Of a DNA stretch of 10,916 nucleotides, positions 7,601-10,916 are shown one piece after another; within the stretch, counting starts at the first letter, position 1, and every line of letters begins with the position of its first letter. Made by a program: the position numbers and the translations under genes. Source of the stretch: an uncultured Oscillibacter sp. (GTDB lineage: Bacteria > Bacillota > Clostridia > Oscillospirales > Oscillospiraceae); NCBI GenBank assembly GCA_910588175.1, contig CAJUQQ010000058.1, forward strand, positions 1 through 10,916, read 5' to 3'. The notes beneath the pieces are model-generated. The model searched no databases, was not told the origin of the DNA, and saw only the letters and a list, made by a program, of their open reading frames with translations.

Positions 7601-8599
7601 ATGAAAAGAATGCTCTCTCTGCTCACCGCTCTGGCGATGGCCCTGGCCCTGGCGGCCTGCGGCGGCAACTCCGGCGACAGCTCCAACGGCGGCGGGTCCT
7701 CCTCCGGCGGCGGCGCTTCCGGCTGGCCCGAGAAAACCATCAATATCTACGTGACCCACGCCGCCGGCGGCGACACCGACTACATGGCCCGCCAGCTGGG
7801 CGAGGCCCTCCAGAAGGAGCTGGGCCAGTCCGTGGTCTGCACCAATGTCACCGGCTCCAACGGCGCCACCTGCATGCAGCAGTACAAGGACGGAGACACG
7901 GACGGCTATACCTTCATTGCCTCCAACACCGCCGCCCTGAACGGAAACGAGGCCACCAGCATGGTGGACTTCGGCTATGACGCCTTCGAGCCCGTGGCCA
8001 TCTACGGCATCCAGTCCGGCGAGAACATCGTCGTCCCCGCCGACGCGCCCTACGACGACCTGGAGGGCTTCATTGAGGCCTCCAAGGCCAACCCCGGCCA
8101 GATCAAGTACGGCACTTCCACCGGCGGCGGCGTGTACATCCAGACCTGCGTCCTGACCAACCTGGGCGGCGCGCAGTTCAACATCATCGACGCCGGCGAC
8201 GCGGCCAACCGTCTGACCGCCCTGCTGGGCGGCGAGGTGGACGGCACCTCCCTGCCCTACTCCACCGCTGCGGACTACATTGAGAACGGCCAGCTGAAGA
8301 GCCTGTGCACCTGCCTGTCCAAGGCTCCCGCCATGATGCCCGACCAGAAATCCGCCAGCGAGACCATCCCCGAGCTGATTGTGGATACCGAGTACGTGCT
8401 GTTGGCCCCCAAGGGCACTCCCGCCGAGCTGGTGGAGGCGATGAACGCCGCCATTCTGAAAGTCACCGGTACCGACGAGTGGAAGACCATGGTCAACGAG
8501 TACTGCTATCAGGATCCCTTCGTGCTGAACGTCGCGGACAGCACCACTAACCTGAAGGAGCAGCGGGACCTGTTCCAGAGCTTCGTCCCCTTCCTGTAA
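7601..8599 (+). CDS. tctC: Tripartite tricarboxylate transporter substrate-binding lipoprotein TctC (Bug family)
   Basis: This is a 332-residue extracytoplasmic binding protein anchored as a lipoprotein. The N-terminus MKRMLSLLTALAMALALAAC is a lipoprotein signal with lipobox LAAC and the lipidated Cys at residue 20. A Ser/Gly/Asn-rich linker (21-42) follows and projects the domain away from the membrane. The mature part starts with WPEKTINIYVTHAAGGDTD, the Bug-family opening. It carries the conserved helix-strand EASKANPGQIKYGTSTGGG (about 155-173), which helps form the carboxylate pocket. I chose the ATG at 7601, preceded by AGAAAGGA at 7584-7591. An in-frame GTG at 7580 would place the ribosome site inside the gene. 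As the last gene before a strong terminator, it may be made in excess over the membrane subunits. The pocket ligand is not predictable by eye. Confidence 0.95.
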   Translation: MKRMLSLLTALAMALALAACGGNSGDSSNGGGSSSGGGASGWPEKTINIYVTHAAGGDTDYMARQLGEALQKELGQSVVCTNVTGSNGATCMQQYKDGDTDGYTFIASNTAALNGNEATSMVDFGYDAFEPVAIYGIQSGENIVVPADAPYDDLEGFIEASKANPGQIKYGTSTGGGVYIQTCVLTNLGGAQFNIIDAGDAANRLTALLGGEVDGTSLPYSTAADYIENGQLKSLCTCLSKAPAMMPDQKSASETIPELIVDTEYVLLAPKGTPAELVEAMNAAILKVTGTDEWKTMVNEYCYQDPFVLNVADSTTNLKEQRDLFQSFVPFL

Positions 8600-8633
8600 T
8601 CTGCATTCTCCGCCTTGAACGGGCGGAAGTGAG

Positions 8634-8670
8634 CGAGGCCGCTGTTCCTTTGGAACAGCGGCCTCGTTTC
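8634..8670 (+). terminator. Rho-independent terminator after tctC
   Basis: This is a perfect 15-bp inverted repeat, CGAGGCCGCTGTTCC (8634-8648) and GGAACAGCGGCCTCG (8652-8666), with a 3-nt TTT loop. It is followed only by TTTC, so the T-tract is short but the stem is very stable. It lies 35 nt after the tctC stop codon and marks the end of the operon. The symmetric stem could in principle also work from the other strand. Confidence 0.75.
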
Positions 8671-8998
8671 AGGCTGTCGAAAAATTGTTTTTACCAGCCT
8701 GCGCGAGTTTTTCAGACCTTCAAAAGGCCTGAACGCTTCTGATTAAAAACGAGAGAACCCCCGGATAGGTTTCTCTCGCGGTTCTCTTCCTTTCCGCCTG
8801 CTTTCGGACAATCCTTTTTTGACAAGCGGGCGAAAGGAACCCTTTTCGGGGGCCTCGCGTAATAATCTGCCCTCCCATCCCGGGGGGCCTCCGTTTTCAC
8901 TCTGGACCGAGGCCGCCGTACCTCCCGGCCTTTCGTGACTCCTTGCGGTCTCAAGCCACGTGCCCGGGCCCTATACCGTCAAATAACCGCGGGAAGCC

Positions 8999-9032
8999 CA
9001 GTCACGGCGCGTCTTTAGGGCTGTCGTGACTG
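8999..9032. repeat. 8-bp perfect inverted repeat with a competing upstream arm
   Basis: CAGTCACG (8999-9006) and CGTGACTG (9025-9032) form a perfect stem with an 18-nt loop. The 7-base core CGTGACT also occurs at 8934-8940, so the central arm could pair either way. AGCCC (8995-8999) can also pair with GGGCT (9018-9022), which excludes the 8-bp stem. Confidence 0.45.
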
Positions 9033-9084
9033 TATGAGCCGGAAGGAACATCCCTACGCCGCCTCCCATCAAGCATATATAAGA

Positions 9085-9109
9085 AGAGGACGCTTGAACG
9101 GCGTCCTCT
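9085..9109 (-). terminator. Hairpin terminator of the minus-strand gene
   Basis: AGAGGACGC (9085-9093) and GCGTCCTCT (9101-9109) form a perfect 9-bp stem with a 7-nt loop. In the minus direction the hairpin is followed by TCTTCTTATATA, a fair T-rich tail. It lies about 47 nt after the stop codon of the minus-strand gene. The plus direction also has a T-rich stretch further on (TTTTT at 9119-9123), so it may act on both strands. Confidence 0.6.
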
Positions 9110-9156
9110 CTGTCCTTGCTTTTTGCGTTCCCTCGATTTTCTCAAACAGTAGGAAG

Positions 9157-10419
9157 CTACCATGCCAGATCGCAGTCAAATGTCCTGCCTTCTAAAAATT
9201 GGTTAATTTTCTCCTGCGACACCCCGATATCCCAATAGTGTCCAGCGTTAGGCACGTCCGGCCTGATGGAAGGATGACCGCCCTTAAAGGGACCTTTGTA
9301 ATAGGAATAAACGCCGTCCCTGTCCGAGCGTCCAATCAGCCAGCTGTGATCTGTGGAGTCCTCCGGGAATCCGTTTTCAAACATCCCCACGTACAAGGTC
9401 CTCACAGTCCCGTCCTCAAAGTATTTGACCATATACGCTTCGCCGGAGCCGTCATTGAACCGTCCGCCTGACGTATTGCCGTTATAATAACCCTCCAGAA
9501 GTCCGCAAACCTCCAGCTCAAGACGGCCGATATCCATAATGTTTCCTGCTGTGACATCCTCATACGCGAATCTCTGCGGATAATCTCCAGCGCTGAAATA
9601 GTCCCAGGTCTCGCCGCAAGTATATCCCCGCTCCATCGTGCGGCTGGAGAAATACCATATATCCCGCCCTCCGTTCAGCCTGCCGGGAAACGCCTGCCGG
9701 AATGTTTTCAAAACGCCTCCATCGTAATTTGCTTCCGTAACGAGCTCCAGTTTTTTGTCCCTGTAGATATTGATGATGCAGTCGCCGTCCCAATTACCTT
9801 TCTCATCCAGCTGTCCATAAAAGAAGCACTCCCGGCCATTATCCTTATAGGGAAGCAAAAGTTTCTTCTGCGCCACATCTTCCGCAGTATACTTGACCTC
9901 GCTGTCCTTTGGACTGTACAGAATGTAGCTGGCCGTATCCACCGCTATACCACTGGTGGAGTACTGGTCCAGGACGCCGTAGTCCTGCATCACCCTCTGC
10001 TGAAAACTGCTCATCATCGCCAGCAATTCAACAGGGATCGAATTTTTTCCTTCTAACTCACTGACATGTATCCACAAATCTTTTGTATCGTCTTCCAACT
10101 CTGCCCGGACAAGGTTGACATCCTCCTTAGCGGAGATAACTTCTTCCCTGACGGACTCAACATTTTCCTTAATTTCCGTAATATTCTGCTGCAAATTTTC
10201 AATATTGGCCTCCATCCTGCCAAATATGATGAATGCAGAAGCCAAAGGCACCAACACAGCGAGAACAAGGCTCAAAAGGTTCAATAGCTTCTGCCCCTCT
10301 ATACCCCACCGCTTTCGAGGGGTGGAGTCCCCCTTGGAGTGATCGTCAGCACTGGAGGCAGGCAAGTCATTTCCCATAATGATACATCTTCTTTCTGTTA
10401 TGGCGCAGGCTGCAACCAC
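9157..10419 (-). CDS. Membrane-anchored coiled-coil protein with MORN-like repeats, unknown function
   Basis: I do not recognise this gene as a named family. From a GTG start the product is about 420 residues. Numbering here counts from the furthest ATG (10434). It has a short polar N-terminus, a single strong membrane helix (about 50-71) and then a charged heptad-like coiled coil (about 73-130). The C-terminal part contains MORN-like 'YxGxFxxG' elements: FYGQLDEKGNWDGD (205-218), YYNGNTSGGRFNDGSG (316-331), YVGMFENG (348-355) and YYKGPFKGG (378-386). MORN repeats usually mediate membrane or protein contacts. The GTG at 10419 has GGAGG (10428-10432) eight bases upstream. The ATG at 10434 has no ribosome site, and an ATG at 10377 has only a weak AGAAG. 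GC content is far below the operon's and codons are less biased, suggesting recent acquisition. No partner gene is seen, and orientation is convergent with the operon. Confidence 0.8.
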   Translation of the reverse strand: MVAACAITERRCIIMGNDLPASSADDHSKGDSTPRKRWGIEGQKLLNLLSLVLAVLVPLASAFIIFGRMEANIENLQQNITEIKENVESVREEVISAKEDVNLVRAELEDDTKDLWIHVSELEGKNSIPVELLAMMSSFQQRVMQDYGVLDQYSTSGIAVDTASYILYSPKDSEVKYTAEDVAQKKLLLPYKDNGRECFFYGQLDEKGNWDGDCIINIYRDKKLELVTEANYDGGVLKTFRQAFPGRLNGGRDIWYFSSRTMERGYTCGETWDYFSAGDYPQRFAYEDVTAGNIMDIGRLELEVCGLLEGYYNGNTSGGRFNDGSGEAYMVKYFEDGTVRTLYVGMFENGFPEDSTDHSWLIGRSDRDGVYSYYKGPFKGGHPSIRPDVPNAGHYWDIGVSQEKINQFLEGRTFDCDLAW

Positions 10420-10427
10420 TTGTTTCA

Positions 10428-10432
10428 CCTCC
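10428..10432 (-). promoter_or_regulatory. Ribosome binding site for the minus-strand gene
   Basis: On the minus strand GGAGG is followed after eight bases by an in-frame GTG (10419-10417). This is the only strong ribosome site near the gene's 5' end and is why I placed the start there. Confidence 0.5.
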
Positions 10433-10461
10433 ATTTAACAACAGGAGTCGAAATTTGTCAA
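10433..10461 (-). promoter_or_regulatory. Candidate proximal promoter of the minus-strand gene
   Basis: On the minus strand a consensus -35 TTGACA (10461-10456) is followed by a 17-nt spacer and a weak -10 TTAAAT (10438-10433). Transcription would start near 10426, just past the GGAGG site. Use of this promoter would therefore force translation from a later start such as the ATG at 10377. Confidence 0.35.
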
Positions 10462-10477
10462 TATTGATTGATGGACA

Positions 10478-10500
10478 AAAGTTCGCCCTTGGAGAACTTT
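10478..10500. promoter_or_regulatory. Inverted repeat, possible operator
   Basis: AAAGTTC (10478-10484) and GAACTTT (10494-10500) form a perfect 7-bp inverted repeat with a 9-nt centre. It directly abuts the -10 of the distal promoter candidate, covering the expected transcription start, a common place for a repressor site. No regulator gene is in the window. Confidence 0.35.
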
Positions 10501-10528
10501 ATCATATTACCCCAAAATATACCGTCGA
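10501..10528 (-). promoter_or_regulatory. Candidate distal promoter of the minus-strand gene
   Basis: On the minus strand TCGACG (10528-10523), 16-nt spacer, TATGAT (10506-10501). The -10 matches 5 of 6 consensus bases and the -35 matches 4 of 6. It would give a leader of about 75 nt that keeps the GGAGG ribosome site. Confidence 0.35.
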
Positions 10529-10916
10529 TTTTGTGGGTTCTATCACACTAAAATAGAAGATAATCTCCCTGCAAATACGTACGCTTCTGCCGCTTCCAGC
10601 GTTATAAACATCTGGTCAGCAAAAGAAGTCGCTTTAGTCCATTCAGACAGCGCTGCCGTCTACTGGTTCACTGCACTTTTGGACTAAGTCAAAGCACCTA
10701 AAGCAACTTTCCTCCATGATTTGCAAAAAAGAAAAGCCTCGAAACCATTGATTTTACGGTGATAAGGAAGTATTCACAACAACTTATCATTAACGCCGGC
10801 AAACAGTGTGCAAAGAATAGACAGGCATTTTCCTTTTTGGAACGTATGTCTGTTTATTTTTTACCTAGAGCAACTCTCAAAATAAACAATAACCAGCGTG
10901 GCGAAACCAGGCAAGA

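Larger units (their letters stand above)
8600..9156. other. Intergenic region with several inverted repeats, no supported gene
   Basis: Between tctC and the minus-strand gene there are about 557 bases without a convincing gene. Besides the terminators, hairpins can be drawn as follows. AGGCTG/CAGCCT at 8671-8700 has an inner AAAAA/TTTTT stem. CAGACCTT/AAGGCCTG at 8713-8731 has one mismatch. AGAGAACC at 8752-8759 can pair with GGTTCTCT at 8780-8787 or, with a bulge, with 8768-8778. CAGTCACG/CGTGACTG lies at 8999-9032. A 9-base direct repeat, GGGGGCCTC, occurs at 8848 and 8883. An 80-codon minus-strand open frame (8712-8954) has a highly basic, low-complexity product and no recognisable domain. 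I read the region as repeat-rich intergenic DNA, possibly a dispersed intergenic element. Confidence 0.5.
10435..10916. other. AT-rich region without a supported gene
   Basis: This stretch upstream of the minus-strand gene is AT-rich and carries the promoter candidates above. It also holds widely spaced inverted repeats: TTAGTCC/GGACTAA (10634-10640 and 10681-10687), TGATAAG/CTTATCA (10760-10766 and 10783-10789), and AATAGACAG/CTGTTTATT (10816-10824 and 10850-10858, one G-T pair, followed by a T-run on the plus strand). Open frames on both strands are short, lack starts with ribosome sites and look degenerate. Confidence 0.5.

Noticed and set aside
8712..8954. An 80-codon minus-strand open frame in the intergenic region
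   Set aside because: The product is basic and of biased composition, I recognise no domain, no good ribosome site stands out, and it overlaps several inverted repeats. A repeat-borne small protein cannot be fully excluded.
10471..10551. A 26-codon plus-strand open frame starting ATG at 10471
   Set aside because: It has no ribosome binding site, is very short, and overlaps the promoter and operator candidates of the minus-strand gene.
10816..10862. AT-rich hairpin with a T-run as a plus-strand terminator
   Set aside because: The stem is weak with a long loop and a G-T pair, and no plus-strand gene ends nearby.
1..10916. CRISPR array, tRNA, rRNA, insertion sequence or phage genes
   Set aside because: I looked for regularly spaced repeats, tRNA-like cloverleaf arms, rRNA motifs and transposase or integrase signatures and found none.

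Overview
The window looks like chromosome of a high-GC, low-G+C-phylum anaerobe, most likely a gut Oscillospiraceae-type Clostridia (Flavonifractor/Lawsonibacter-like). This is inferred from very GC-rich codon third positions, strong AGGAGG-type ribosome binding sites, a lipoprotein-type substrate-binding protein and the gene families present. No rRNA or marker gene is available to confirm it.

Positions 1-8599 are one tightly packed, co-directional plus-strand gene set, cut off at its 5' end. In order: the C-terminus of an iron-dependent alcohol dehydrogenase; a DapA/NAL-family aldolase; a PdxA/PdxA2-family dehydrogenase; a D-2-hydroxyacid (SerA-like) dehydrogenase; a small two-helix membrane protein resembling DUF3137; a divergent LarA-like (lactate racemase superfamily) protein; and a complete tripartite tricarboxylate transporter in the order TctB, TctA, TctC. 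Gaps are 3-33 nt, every gene has its own ribosome binding site, and a strong hairpin terminator follows TctC at 8634-8670. The simplest reading is a catabolic operon for a hydroxycarboxylate or acid sugar. TctC captures the acid outside the cell and TctAB imports it. The LarA-like protein changes the configuration at the alpha carbon, the NAD-dependent dehydrogenases oxidise it, and the DapA-like lyase splits a 2-oxo acid. The substrate cannot be read from the sequence. The PdxA2-like gene hints at a four-carbon acid sugar phosphate, but no DUF1537 kinase lies inside the window.

Positions 8600-9156 hold no convincing gene. They contain the operon terminator and several inverted repeats, some with competing pairing partners, and a second hairpin that ends the minus-strand gene.

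Positions 9157-10419 carry one minus-strand gene of clearly lower GC content. It encodes a membrane-anchored protein with a coiled coil and MORN-like repeats, of unknown function, and probably forms an accessory insertion next to the catabolic operon. The last 475 bases are AT-rich. They contain candidate promoters and a possible operator for that gene, a few inverted repeats and short degenerate open frames, but no gene I can support.
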